Shown here piece after piece: positions 43,536 through 51,550 of a stretch of 64,000 nucleotides of DNA. Position 1 is the first letter of the stretch. Each line of letters opens with the position of its first letter. The notes below the pieces were generated by a model. The model was not told the origin of the DNA. It ran no database searches and was given only the letters and a program-made list of their open reading frames with translations. The position numbers and the translations under genes are program-made. The DNA comes from Rhodococcus tukisamuensis NBRC 100609 (GTDB lineage Bacteria; Actinomycetota; Actinomycetes; Mycobacteriales; Mycobacteriaceae). The stretch is from positions 1 to 64,000 of the forward strand of contig NZ_BCXG01000019.1 of assembly GCF_001894985.1 (NCBI RefSeq), in the 5' to 3' direction.

Positions 43536-44896
43536 TGGAACTGGTCCTGCTGGGTACCGGCGCCGCGGACGGCTGGCCGAATCCGTTCTGTACCTGCGCG
43601 TCCTGCATGCTGGCCGCGGCCCGCGGCGACATCCGGGGGCAGACCTCCGCGTTGGTCGACGACGTGCTGCTGCTGGACTGCGGGCCGGAGGCGCCACGCG
43701 CGGCGGTCCGGTCGGGTCGCACCCTCGCCGGGGTGCGGCACGTCCTGCTGACCCACGCCCATCCGGACCACGTGGGCCCGGCGGCGTTGCTGTTCCGGTC
43801 GTGGGCGGGCCGGACCGAACCGCTGGACGTACTCGGCCCGCCGGAGGCGCTGGACCTGTGTCGCGACTGGGTCGGTCCGGACGACCCGGTGCGGTTCGTG
43901 CCGGTCGCGGCGGGGGACACGGTGACGTTGGGCGGGTACCTGGTGCGGGTGCTGGCCGCCACCCACTGGGCGGTGCGCGAGGGTGACGCCGTGCTCTACG
44001 ACCTCGCCGGGCCGGACGGACGAAGGTTGTTGTGGGCCACCGACACCGGGCCGCTGAGCGGGGCTGCCCTGGCCCGCGTCCGCGGCGCCGCCTACGACGC
44101 GGTGTTCCTGGAGGAGACGTTCGGCACGAAGACCGACCACGGCGGCGACCACCACGACCTGACCAGCTTCCCGCGGACGCTGGCGGCGCTCCGCGAGGCC
44201 GGCGCGGTCACCGACGGTACCGATGTGGTCGCCGTGCACCTGGGTCACCACAACCCGCCGCTGCCCGAGCTTGCCGAGCGGCTGAGTCATTGGGGTGCAA
44301 GGGTTCTCGACGACGGTGCGGTGGTGTCGATCGGCGGGGATTCGATCGTTGCGCTGCCGCTCCGCCCGGCCGGCGCGTCCCGGACCTTGGTGCTGGGCGG
44401 CGCCCGGGCGGGAAAGTCCACCTACGCCGAACGTCTGCTCGCCGCCGAGTCGAGGGTGCTCTACCTGGCGACGGGCGGAACCGACGGCGGCGATGCAGAC
44501 TGGGCGGTGCGGGTGGCCGCGCACCGGGCCCGACGGCCGGAGGGCTGGCACACCGTCGAGACGGCGGACGCGGCGGTGGCGCTGCGGAGCGCGCGCGATC
44601 CGGTGCTGTTCGACTGCGTCGGCACCTGGCTGGCGGGCCGGCTCGACCACCACGATGCTTGGCGCAGTGGCGATTTCGGTGCGGTCGACGCGGACGTCGA
44701 GGACCTGCTGAGTGCCTGGCGGTCGGCGTCGGTGCGGGTGGTCGCGGTGAGCAACGAGGTGGGCAGCGGGGTGGTCCCGGCGACGGCGTCGGGCCGCCGG
44801 TTCCGGGACCTGCTGGGCCGGGTCAACGCGTCGCTGGCCGCCGAATCCGAGTCCGTGGTGCTGGTCTCGGCCGGGCTGCCGGTCACGCTGAGGTGA
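43535..44896 (+). CDS. cobU: Fusion: PhnP-like metallo-beta-lactamase + CobU
   Basis: 453 residues, two domains. Residues 1-275 are an MBL-fold hydrolase of PhnP type: the N-terminal Cys set (Cys19, 21, 24) and intact THAHPDH (His74, His76, Asp78, His79), plus WATDTGPLSG and AVHLGHHN. Residues about 283-453 are CobU: P-loop GGARAGKS (288-295), His330 in HRARRPEGWHTVE (guanylyl acceptor) and VSNEVGSGVVP. CobU phosphorylates adenosylcobinamide and adds GMP to it. The upstream B12-type importer suggests corrinoid salvage. The reaction of the MBL part is unknown. Confidence 0.88.
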   Translation: MELVLLGTGAADGWPNPFCTCASCMLAAARGDIRGQTSALVDDVLLLDCGPEAPRAAVRSGRTLAGVRHVLLTHAHPDHVGPAALLFRSWAGRTEPLDVLGPPEALDLCRDWVGPDDPVRFVPVAAGDTVTLGGYLVRVLAATHWAVREGDAVLYDLAGPDGRRLLWATDTGPLSGAALARVRGAAYDAVFLEETFGTKTDHGGDHHDLTSFPRTLAALREAGAVTDGTDVVAVHLGHHNPPLPELAERLSHWGARVLDDGAVVSIGGDSIVALPLRPAGASRTLVLGGARAGKSTYAERLLAAESRVLYLATGGTDGGDADWAVRVAAHRARRPEGWHTVETADAAVALRSARDPVLFDCVGTWLAGRLDHHDAWRSGDFGAVDADVEDLLSAWRSASVRVVAVSNEVGSGVVPATASGRRFRDLLGRVNASLAAESESVVLVSAGLPVTLR

Positions 44897-44909
44897 CCCG
44901 TCGGCCGGA

Positions 44910-45722
44910 TCAGTTGCCGCCGAACGGGTTCTGGGTCCGGCCCACCAGGTCGGCCACCGAGTTCAGCACCAGCGTCGGGCGGTAGGGGAACATCTCGACG
45001 CTCTGGCGCGTGGAGATCCCGGTGAGTACCAGGATGGTCTGCAGTCCCGCCTCGAGGCCGGAGACCACGTCGGTGTCCATCCGGTCGCCGATCATCAGGG
45101 TGTTCTCGGAGTGCGCACCGATCGCCCGCAGCGCCGAACGCATCATCAGCGGGTTGGGCTTGCCGACGTAGTACGGGTCGCGTCCGGTGGCCCGGGTGAT
45201 CAGTGCCGCGACGGCGCCCGTCGCGGGCAGCGACCCGTCGCGAGACGGCCCGGTGGCGTCGGGGTTGGTGGCGATGAACCGGGCGCCGCGCTCGACCAGC
45301 CGGATCGCGGTGGTGATGGCCTCGAAGGAGTACGTCCGGGTCTCGCCCAGCACCACGTAGTCGGGGTCGTTGTCGGTGAGCACGTAGCCGATCTCGTGCA
45401 GCGCGGTGGTCAGACCGGACTCGCCGACCACGTATGCGCTGCCACCCGGCCGCTGGTTGTCGAGGAACGTCGCGGTGGCCAGCGCCGAGGTCCAGATGGA
45501 CTTCTCGGGGATGTCCAGGCCGGAGCGCACCAACCGGGCCCGGAGGTCCCGCGGGGTGCGGATGGAGTTGTTGGTCAGCACGACGAAGGGCGTTCCCGCG
45601 GCCTGCAGTTCGGCGAGGAACTCGTCGGCGCCGGGCACCAGGTGCTCCTCGTGGACCAGGACGCCGTCCATGTCCATCAGGTAGGTCCAGTTGGCGGGGG
45701 ACTGCTGCTCGTCGCGGCTCAC
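44910..45722 (-). CDS. HAD-superfamily IIA phosphatase (NagD type)
   Basis: 270 residues. HAD motifs in order: DMDGVLVHEE (nucleophile Asp), VLTNNSIRTP, GKPNPLMMRSAL (Lys) and GDRMDTDVVSGLEAG. This is the NagD-like class with a C2B cap, usually acting on nucleotide monophosphates or sugar phosphates. A GTG start at 45722 is used. The 274-bp region upstream contains the GTAC array. Confidence 0.88.
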   Translation of the reverse strand: MSRDEQQSPANWTYLMDMDGVLVHEEHLVPGADEFLAELQAAGTPFVVLTNNSIRTPRDLRARLVRSGLDIPEKSIWTSALATATFLDNQRPGGSAYVVGESGLTTALHEIGYVLTDNDPDYVVLGETRTYSFEAITTAIRLVERGARFIATNPDATGPSRDGSLPATGAVAALITRATGRDPYYVGKPNPLMMRSALRAIGAHSENTLMIGDRMDTDVVSGLEAGLQTILVLTGISTRQSVEMFPYRPTLVLNSVADLVGRTQNPFGGN

Positions 45723-45868
45723 GGGTCAAGTGTGCCGCCTGGCCGGGGTTACCGACCAGTCCCGGAGGTCGTGTGCCGCGTCACGGTGGTCGCGGCTGTG
45801 TCGCGAAAGGACTGCGCAGCGAACAAAGACCGGGCCTCGAGAACAACCGTCCACCGTGAATTGAGAAG

Positions 45869-45944
45869 GTACGACACGCCGAATGTGTACGAAACGCGGA
45901 ATCGGTACGGATTCCGCGAGTTGTACCGAAACGGTGAGTCGTAC
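45869..45944. repeat. Array of five GTAC boxes with exact 18-bp period
   Basis: GTAC begins at 45869, 45887, 45905, 45923 and 45941, always 18 bp apart. The units are degenerate copies such as GTACGACACGCCGAATGT and GTACGAAACGCGGAATCG. An outer 10-bp inverted repeat (AAGGTACGAC / GTCGTACCTT) and an inner one (GCGGAATC / GATTCCGC) make the whole array roughly symmetrical about the middle box. It occupies the gap between the PhnB-like and HAD genes. Function unknown. Confidence 0.7.
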
Positions 45945-45996
45945 CTTTTCGAGTCAGGGCCGGGGAGGTGTTTTCGTAGCGGGTCGACGTAGCGGG

Positions 45997-46470
45997 TCAG
46001 TCCTGCTCGTACGCCTTCCGGATCACGTCGATGTCGATCTTGCGCATCTGCATCATCGCCTGCACGGCTCGTTGCGCGCCGGCGGTGTCCGGGCCGCCGA
46101 TGTACTTCTCGAGGTCGCTCGGCACGATCTGCCAGGACACCCCGAAGCGGTCCTTGAGCCAGCCGCACTGCGACTCCTCGCCGCCGTCGGTGAGCCGGTT
46201 CCAGTACTCGTCGACCTCGGCCTGGTCGGCGCAGTCGATCTGGAAGGAGATCGCCTCGGTGAAGTGGAACGCCGGGCCGCCGTTGAGGGCGGTGAACTCC
46301 TGGCCGTCCAAGGTGAAGGCGACGGTCAGCACGGTGCCCGCGGGCATCGGCATGCCCTCGGAATAGCGGCTGACGGCGCCGATGCTCGAGTTCTTGAAGA
46401 CGGACGTGTAGAACTTCGCGGCGTCCTCGGCCTGGGTGTCGAACCACAGGCACGGCGTGATCTTCTGCAT
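45997..46470 (-). CDS. PhnB-like VOC-fold protein
   Basis: 157 residues. MQKITPCLWFDTQAEDAAKFYTSVFKNSS at the start and the central FTALNGGPAFHFTEAISFQIDC...WNRLTDGGEESQCGWLKDRFGVSWQIVP are diagnostic of the PhnB/3-demethylubiquinone-methyltransferase-like VOC family, which usually has no proven methyltransferase activity. The ATG at 46470 begins the family homology and follows GAGAGGA by 10 nt. Confidence 0.85.
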   Translation of the reverse strand: MQKITPCLWFDTQAEDAAKFYTSVFKNSSIGAVSRYSEGMPMPAGTVLTVAFTLDGQEFTALNGGPAFHFTEAISFQIDCADQAEVDEYWNRLTDGGEESQCGWLKDRFGVSWQIVPSDLEKYIGGPDTAGAQRAVQAMMQMRKIDIDVIRKAYEQD

Positions 46471-46562
46471 GATGTTCGGTCCTCTCGGTCGGTCGAGTGG
46501 GTACATCGATGTAGACCAGACTCGCGGGCCGAACTCATCGCGGCCGGAGCTCGGGCAACTCG

Positions 46563-47111
46563 TCAGAAGCGGCGGATCTGGTTGATCGGCGGCAGTTCCG
46601 ACAGCGGGGTCAGCCCGACCGGTACGCCGGCGCCGTACGCGTTGAGCACCTGGCCGAAGCCCGCGTAGATGCCGACATGGTCGTTGGCGGTCCGGAACGT
46701 GATGATGTCGCCCGGCGCCATCGCGGCGAACGGGATCGACGCGCCGACCCAGGCCTGGTCCTGGCTGACCCGGGGCAGGTTCACGCCGGCCTGGCGGAAG
46801 GCCCACTGTGTCAGGCCTGAGCAGTCCCAGGCATTCGGCCCGGTTCCGCCCCACAGGTACGGCTTGCCGGTCTGGGTGGTGGCGGCGGCCAACGCGATCA
46901 GCCCGGCGGGGCTGGAGATGGGCAGTGCGAAGTCCGAACTTCCGGACCCGGTGGAACTGCCGGACCCGGAGGAGCTGCCCGCGCTGCCGGACGAGGGTTG
47001 CGCGAACGCGGGTGCGGCAGGCAGGGCCACCACGCCGGCCGCCAGTGCGGCCGCGACGAAGGTCCGGCGGAGGTGCCTGGTGCGGTTTCCGCTCACTGTC
47101 GATGGGGTCAC
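46563..47111 (-). CDS. Secreted NlpC/P60 peptidoglycan endopeptidase
   Basis: 182 residues. A signal peptide ends near AFA-Q (residue 37), then a Ser/Gly linker (38-60), then an NlpC/P60 domain with catalytic Cys97 in WDCSGL and His145 in NDHVGIY. It should cut the D-Glu-to-diamino-acid bond in peptidoglycan stems. It is short, with no accessory binding domain. The GTG at 47111 follows AGGAGG. Confidence 0.9.
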   Translation of the reverse strand: MTPSTVSGNRTRHLRRTFVAAALAAGVVALPAAPAFAQPSSGSAGSSSGSGSSTGSGSSDFALPISSPAGLIALAAATTQTGKPYLWGGTGPNAWDCSGLTQWAFRQAGVNLPRVSQDQAWVGASIPFAAMAPGDIITFRTANDHVGIYAGFGQVLNAYGAGVPVGLTPLSELPPINQIRRF

Positions 47112-47417
47112 GTGGATGTCCTCCTGGCCGGCGTCGAGTAGCGGTCAGTTGTTAGATAACAATTCGACCGCGGAGTGTTACAGATCACTCACCGCGTCGA
47201 CTCGGTCGATCACGTGACTTGCTGCACCGCGTTCGGACCAGGTGCCGTGGCCAGGCTCAGAACCGCTGGATCCTGGGCGTCATGTCGGCGTCCTTCTCAT
47301 GCCCGGGCGCCGGCCGTGACGGCAGAGGGTCTTGGATTCCGGCAGGGGTACTACGCGGCGCTCACAGTCAGGGTGTTGTGCCACGCGTTTGGCGGCCTGC
47401 GGTGCGAGGATGGCCGA
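47112..47417. other. Divergent intergenic region, about 300 bp
   Basis: I see no convincing gene here. A palindrome TTGTTA-GA-TAACAA lies at 47149-47162, 38 bp before the NlpC/P60 start, and is AT-rich in a GC-rich setting, so it may be a promoter or operator for that gene. The rest shows no further clear structure. Confidence 0.4.
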
Positions 47418-47759
47418 GTGGTGGAACCGGACCGGCCCGACGAACGATTCACCCTCGCGAGCGAGCGGACTTTCCTGGCCTGGATGCGGACCTCGCTCGG
47501 ACTCCTGGCGGGCGGCATCGCGATGGTGCACCTGGTGCCTGAGTTCAGCACCGGCTGGGTGCGGACCTCGCTGGGCCTGGTGCTGCTGGCGTTGGCGGTG
47601 CTGGCCGCGCTGGTCGGCATGCGGCGCTGGTTGCAGGTGCGCAACGCGCTCGAACGTGGCGCCCCGATGCCGGAGGCGAAAGACCTGTGGCTGTTCGCGG
47701 TCGTCATCGCGCTGGTCGCGGTGGCCGCCGTGGTGGTGACCGTGCTCGGAGCCGTCTGA
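47418..47759 (+). CDS. DUF202 (YidH-like) membrane protein
   Basis: 113 residues. The N-terminal ERTFLAWMRTSLGLLAGGIAMVH is the signature of DUF202, followed by a second and third membrane helix (LGLVLLALAVLAALVGMRRW and LWLFAVVIALVAVAAVVVTVLG). Function unknown. The open frame extends upstream, but the GTG at 47418, 7 nt after AGGA, starts the domain. Confidence 0.75.
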   Translation: MVEPDRPDERFTLASERTFLAWMRTSLGLLAGGIAMVHLVPEFSTGWVRTSLGLVLLALAVLAALVGMRRWLQVRNALERGAPMPEAKDLWLFAVVIALVAVAAVVVTVLGAV

Positions 47760-47885
47760 GTTCGGTGTCGCTGATCGAGACCCGGCGGACCGACGACCGG
47801 GTCAGCGTGATTGATTTGTTGTAACGGCCGTCACCGCACGGCATCCACTTCGGTGTTTCCACAGCAGTTTCCAAGAGGAGGAACG

Positions 47886-48893
47886 GTGGCTCTCAAGCTC
47901 GGGTACAAGGCGTCCGCGGAACAGTTCGGCCCGCGCGAGCTCGTCGAACTGGCGGTGTCTGCAGAGGCGCACGGCATGGACTCGGCGACGGTCTCCGACC
48001 ACTTCCAGCCGTGGCGGCACAACGGCGGCCACGCGCCCTTCTCGCTGTCCTGGATGACCGCGGTCGGCGAGCGAACCACGACGCTGCAGCTGGGCACGTC
48101 GGTGATGACCCCCACGTTCCGGTACAACCCGGCGGTGGTGGCGCAGGCGTTCGCGACCATGGGCTGCCTGTACCCGGGCCGCGTCATGCTCGGCGTCGGC
48201 ACGGGCGAGGCGCTCAACGAGATCGCCACCGGCTACCAGGGCGAGTGGCCCGAGTTCAAGGAGCGCTTCGCGCGGCTGCGCGAGTCGGTGCAGCTGATGC
48301 GTGCGCTGTGGACCGGCGAGCGCACCGACTTCGAGGGCGAGTACTACCGCACCACCGGCGCCTCGATCTACGACGTGCCCGAGGGCGGCATCCCGGTCTA
48401 CATCGCGGCCGGCGGACCGGTCGTCGCCCGGTACGCGGGCCGCGCGGGCGACGGCTTCATCTGCACCTCCGGCAAGGGCATGGACCTCTACACCGAGAAG
48501 CTGCTGCCCGCGGTCGCGGAGGGTGCGGAGAAGGTCGGGCGCGACGTCGCCGAGATCGACAAGATGATCGAGATCAAGATCTCCTACGACACCGACCCCG
48601 AACTGGCGCTGGAGAACACCCGGTTCTGGGCGCCGCTGTCGCTGACCCCCGAGCAGAAGCACAGCATCGAGGACCCGATCGAGATGGAGGCCGCGGCGGA
48701 CGCACTGCCGATCGAGCAGGTCGCGAAGCGCTGGATCGTCGCGTCCGACCCCGACGAGGCGGTCGAGCAGGTCAAGCAGTACACCGACGCGGGCCTGAAC
48801 CACCTGGTCTTCCACGCGCCGGGCCACGACCAGCGCCGCTTCCTCGACCTGTTCCAGCGCGACCTGGAGCCGCGGCTGCGTGCATTGGCCTGA
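47886..48893 (+). CDS. fgd: F420-dependent glucose-6-phosphate dehydrogenase
   Basis: 335 residues, colinear with mycobacterial FGD1 (Rv0407): [69 protein letters not shown] and the C-terminal [20 protein letters not shown]. This luciferase-like TIM-barrel enzyme oxidises glucose-6-phosphate to 6-phosphogluconolactone while reducing F420, supplying F420H2. The GTG at 47886 follows AAGAGGAGG. Its last codons are repeated twice more beyond the stop. Confidence 0.96.
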   Translation: MALKLGYKASAEQFGPRELVELAVSAEAHGMDSATVSDHFQPWRHNGGHAPFSLSWMTAVGERTTTLQLGTSVMTPTFRYNPAVVAQAFATMGCLYPGRVMLGVGTGEALNEIATGYQGEWPEFKERFARLRESVQLMRALWTGERTDFEGEYYRTTGASIYDVPEGGIPVYIAAGGPVVARYAGRAGDGFICTSGKGMDLYTEKLLPAVAEGAEKVGRDVAEIDKMIEIKISYDTDPELALENTRFWAPLSLTPEQKHSIEDPIEMEAAADALPIEQVAKRWIVASDPDEAVEQVKQYTDAGLNHLVFHAPGHDQRRFLDLFQRDLEPRLRALA

Positions 48894-48942
48894 CCCCCAG
48901 GCGCGTGCATTGGCCTGACCAGGCGCGTGCATTGGCCTGAGC
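48876..48942 (+). repeat. Triple direct repeat covering the fgd 3' end
   Basis: CGTGCATTGGCCTGA occurs at the fgd stop (about 48879-48893) and twice more at about 48903-48917 and 48925-48939, with spacers of CCCCCAGG and CCAGG-like sequence. The last codons and stop of fgd (Arg-Ala-Leu-Ala-stop) have thus been copied twice into the intergenic space, probably by slippage. Confidence 0.75.
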
Positions 48943-48979
48943 CAAGTCGGCGGCGGGTGGATCACTAGGCTTGTCCCTC

Positions 48980-49573
48980 ATGGACGCCAAGGAATCCGCC
49001 CGCCGCATCGGTCTCGTCTTCGGCGAGGCCACCCGGGTGCTCAAGTTCCGAAATGCCGTCGACCCGGAGGCTGCGGAGGGGGAGGGCCCCGACGAGGTGA
49101 CGATCGCGGTCGGCGACGGCTGCCCGGGGCCGGGGTACGCGTCCTACTCGACCCTGGACATGGCACGCTTCCCCACCAATGTGACCACCGACGACGGCTC
49201 CCAGATCCGCACCGAGCTGGTCACCGTCGGCCGCGCCGACTACCGCCCGCTCGCGGACGTGCTGGCCCGCTGCGCCTTCGCGATCGCGACAGGCTCGTTC
49301 CACGTGACACCGAACTGCATCATCCCCAACGCGGTCCGCGAGGTGGACCCCGACGCCGCGATGCGCCACGCCCTGCTGGTGGCCCCGTTCATCTGGCCGG
49401 ACCTCGAGATCCTGGTCGAGGACGACGACGGTGTCACCACCTGGCTGCAGGCCGTGCCGATCAGCGACAGCGAACTCGACTTCGCGTCGAACAGCGGCCC
49501 GGACGCGCTGTTCCGGCGGCTCGAGGCGGCCGGCGCCGACGTCTCCGACATCAACCGGGCACCGGTGGTCTGA
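48980..49573 (+). CDS. Suppressor-of-fused (SUFU)-domain-like protein
   Basis: 197 residues, soluble. LEILVEDDDGVTTWLQAVPISDSELDFASNSGPDALFRRLEAAGADVSDINRAPV closely follows the C-terminal end of bacterial SUFU-domain proteins, and YSTLDMARFPTNVTTDDGSQIRTELVTVG fits the earlier part. These are often immunity- or partner-binding proteins, but no toxin lies nearby. The ATG at 48980 is 9 nt after a possible -10 (TAGGCT, 48966-48971), so the transcript may be leaderless. Confidence 0.65.
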   Translation: MDAKESARRIGLVFGEATRVLKFRNAVDPEAAEGEGPDEVTIAVGDGCPGPGYASYSTLDMARFPTNVTTDDGSQIRTELVTVGRADYRPLADVLARCAFAIATGSFHVTPNCIIPNAVREVDPDAAMRHALLVAPFIWPDLEILVEDDDGVTTWLQAVPISDSELDFASNSGPDALFRRLEAAGADVSDINRAPVV

Positions 49574-49617
49574 GCGCGGGGCGTGCCCGCAGCGCTACCG
49601 GGCGGTCGGCGCATGCA

Positions 49618-50238
49618 TCAGTGATGCAACTGTGCGCGCGGATCGACCAGTGGAATCGTGATCGGCGGCCGCACCTCGCGCCGCACCGAGTACTTGGCCT
49701 CACCGTGCAGCAGGTGCTCGCCGCCGGGGACGGACAGGTCCACGGTCAGCGACCCGGCCTCGCAGGCAACGGAATCGATGGCCCCGAGCCGCACCGCGAC
49801 GGCCGTCTCGCACATGGCGAACGCAACCCGCAGGTCGAACGCGATCAGGGCGATCTCGGCGCCGTCGACGAGCAGCGCGACCTCCGGCCGGTGCTCGGAG
49901 GTGACGCGGTAGGGATCGACCAGCATCACCACCTCCTCCCGCCCGGGCGCGGCCGTGGTGACGCGCGCGGCCTCGGTGAGGGCCCGGAAGCGTTTCACGC
50001 CGGACAACAGCAGGGGGCAGGGGTCCTGATCGAGGAACTTCAACGCGGTGGACAGGATCCGGCTGTCGATCAGCCGCAGCGTCGAGCGCGGCACCGAGCG
50101 CGTCCCGGTCACCCGGGCCGGGGCCATTCCGGTCGGCGGCACGTGTGGCTTCATGCGTGCGGTGAGGGCATCGTCGGATTCCTGCCCGAACACCGCGGCG
50201 CGCAGGGTCGACCTGGGCACGATCTCAGTTCTGGTCAC
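49618..50238 (-). CDS. Hypothetical protein, partner of surface protein
   Basis: 206 residues, no signal or membrane segment. VPRSTLRAAVFG near the N terminus and VPRSTLRLIDSR (about 49-60) form an internal repeat. The rest is beta-rich (PEVALLVDGAEIALIAFDLRVAF; GSLTVDLSVPGGEHLLHGEAKYSVRREVRPP). Not recognised. Its GTG start overlaps the upstream gene by 14 bp and follows GAGGAG, so the two are co-translated. Confidence 0.6.
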   Translation of the reverse strand: MTRTEIVPRSTLRAAVFGQESDDALTARMKPHVPPTGMAPARVTGTRSVPRSTLRLIDSRILSTALKFLDQDPCPLLLSGVKRFRALTEAARVTTAAPGREEVVMLVDPYRVTSEHRPEVALLVDGAEIALIAFDLRVAFAMCETAVAVRLGAIDSVACEAGSLTVDLSVPGGEHLLHGEAKYSVRREVRPPITIPLVDPRAQLHH

Positions 50239-51382
50239 GGCCGTTCTCCTCGATGATCTGGTGGCCGGCGTCTCCCCGGGGCTCGAGTCGCACGGACCGG
50301 CCGCGCACCTGCCCCGGCGGCGGATCGACCGCGACGGCGGGAGGCGCCGGCCTCGGCTGGGTGTCCACGTGCTCGTTCAGCCACCTCCGGGCCCGTCGGG
50401 CCCGCGCCATGAACCCGGCGCTCACGGCCGCGGCGACGGAGGTCAGTCCCGCCACGGCGATCAGGGCGACCTGTGGGTTGCCCTTCGAGTCGGATGCGAC
50501 CTTCTCGTCGGTGGCTGTCATCGGCTGATCGGTGGTCGTTGTCGACGACACCTTCTTCGTCGTGGTTGTGGTCTTCTTGCCGGGGCCAGTACTGGTGCTG
50601 GTGCTGGGGCCGGACTCGACCTCGAAGTCGGCTTGTGCGGACGACTCGGGGCTCGCGCACTCGATCCGGGCCAGTTGGCCACCCGGGACGGCCTTCGCCG
50701 GGACCGTGGTGGGGTGGTCGAAGGTGTCGCCGTCCTGGGTGACGTTGCCCAGTACGGATCCGTCGAGCGTGACGCTCCACGATTGGGTGCACCGGGGCAA
50801 ATTCGTCCCATGGAACACGACCTCGGTACCCGGGACACCGTGATCGGGCGAGACCGTCAGGATCGGATCGGACGGCTCCTCGGTCACGGTGAAGGGAGCT
50901 TGCCCACCGCACATCGTATGGAGGGTGTACTGGCGGGGTTCGATGTCCGGGACCACAAAACTCGCGACGAATGCAGAGTGGAAGTCATCGTCGCCGAGCG
51001 GCGGGAGCAGGTCTGCCCCGTCGAGGGGTATTGGCTCTCCATCGGAGGAATCGATTGACAACGACTCAGTCTCCCTGTCGATATTCCCCCTGCACGTGAC
51101 CCGAACAGTCACGGTCGTGGACACAGGTGCCTCAGCTGGATTGAGGGTGAGGGTCGCGTGTCGCACGGTCTCTCCGGTAACCGACCCCGATCCGTCAGTT
51201 GGTCCGGTTTCGTCAGCCGGTCCGGTTTCGTCGGTGGGCCCAGTTTCGTCGGTCGTCGACGTGTCTGGCGGTGGCGTCGGCACCGCCGTCCCGGACCCGG
51301 GGGCGAACAGGCCGAGCGCCAGCGCGAAGACCGCGCCGGCCAACACGGGCATCATCGGCCAGGATGCAGTTCGCATCGACAT
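50225..51382 (-). CDS. Secreted, C-terminally membrane-anchored protein with IPT-like domains
   Basis: 385 residues. A signal peptide is followed by a short low-complexity stretch with three DETGP[TA] hexapeptide repeats (about residues 45-62). Two Ig-like segments follow (about 72-165 and 170-260), the second with an IPT/TIG pattern VSPDHGVPGTEVVFHGTNLP. A Thr/Lys-rich linker, one membrane helix (VALIAVAGLTSVAAAVSAGFMA) and a charged, Pro-rich cytoplasmic tail of about 55 residues complete it. It is probably exposed in the envelope. Start ATG at 51382. Confidence 0.65.
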   Translation of the reverse strand: MSMRTASWPMMPVLAGAVFALALGLFAPGSGTAVPTPPPDTSTTDETGPTDETGPADETGPTDGSGSVTGETVRHATLTLNPAEAPVSTTVTVRVTCRGNIDRETESLSIDSSDGEPIPLDGADLLPPLGDDDFHSAFVASFVVPDIEPRQYTLHTMCGGQAPFTVTEEPSDPILTVSPDHGVPGTEVVFHGTNLPRCTQSWSVTLDGSVLGNVTQDGDTFDHPTTVPAKAVPGGQLARIECASPESSAQADFEVESGPSTSTSTGPGKKTTTTTKKVSSTTTTDQPMTATDEKVASDSKGNPQVALIAVAGLTSVAAAVSAGFMARARRARRWLNEHVDTQPRPAPPAVAVDPPPGQVRGRSVRLEPRGDAGHQIIEENGRDQN

Positions 51383-51550
51383 TCATCCCCTGTGGCCAGA
51401 TCACACCGATCGAGCCTGAAAACGACACTGCCACCGTGTGCCGGATCGGGCACGAGTAGACGACTACCCGATTCCGGCGCCGCGGCGAGCGGCTGTGGCC
51501 GTCGGCGGACCACGATCCGCACCACGATCCGCACCACTAGGGTGGACGCC

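Noticed and set aside
45869-45944. CRISPR array
   Set aside because: The period is only 18 bp, units are degenerate with no distinct spacers, and there are no cas genes.
45749-46453. Possible tyrosine-rich repeat protein encoded by the GTAC array
   Set aside because: Both strands give Tyr every six residues because GTAC recurs every 18 bp. The frames run into a real gene (PhnB-like) out of phase and have no start signal.
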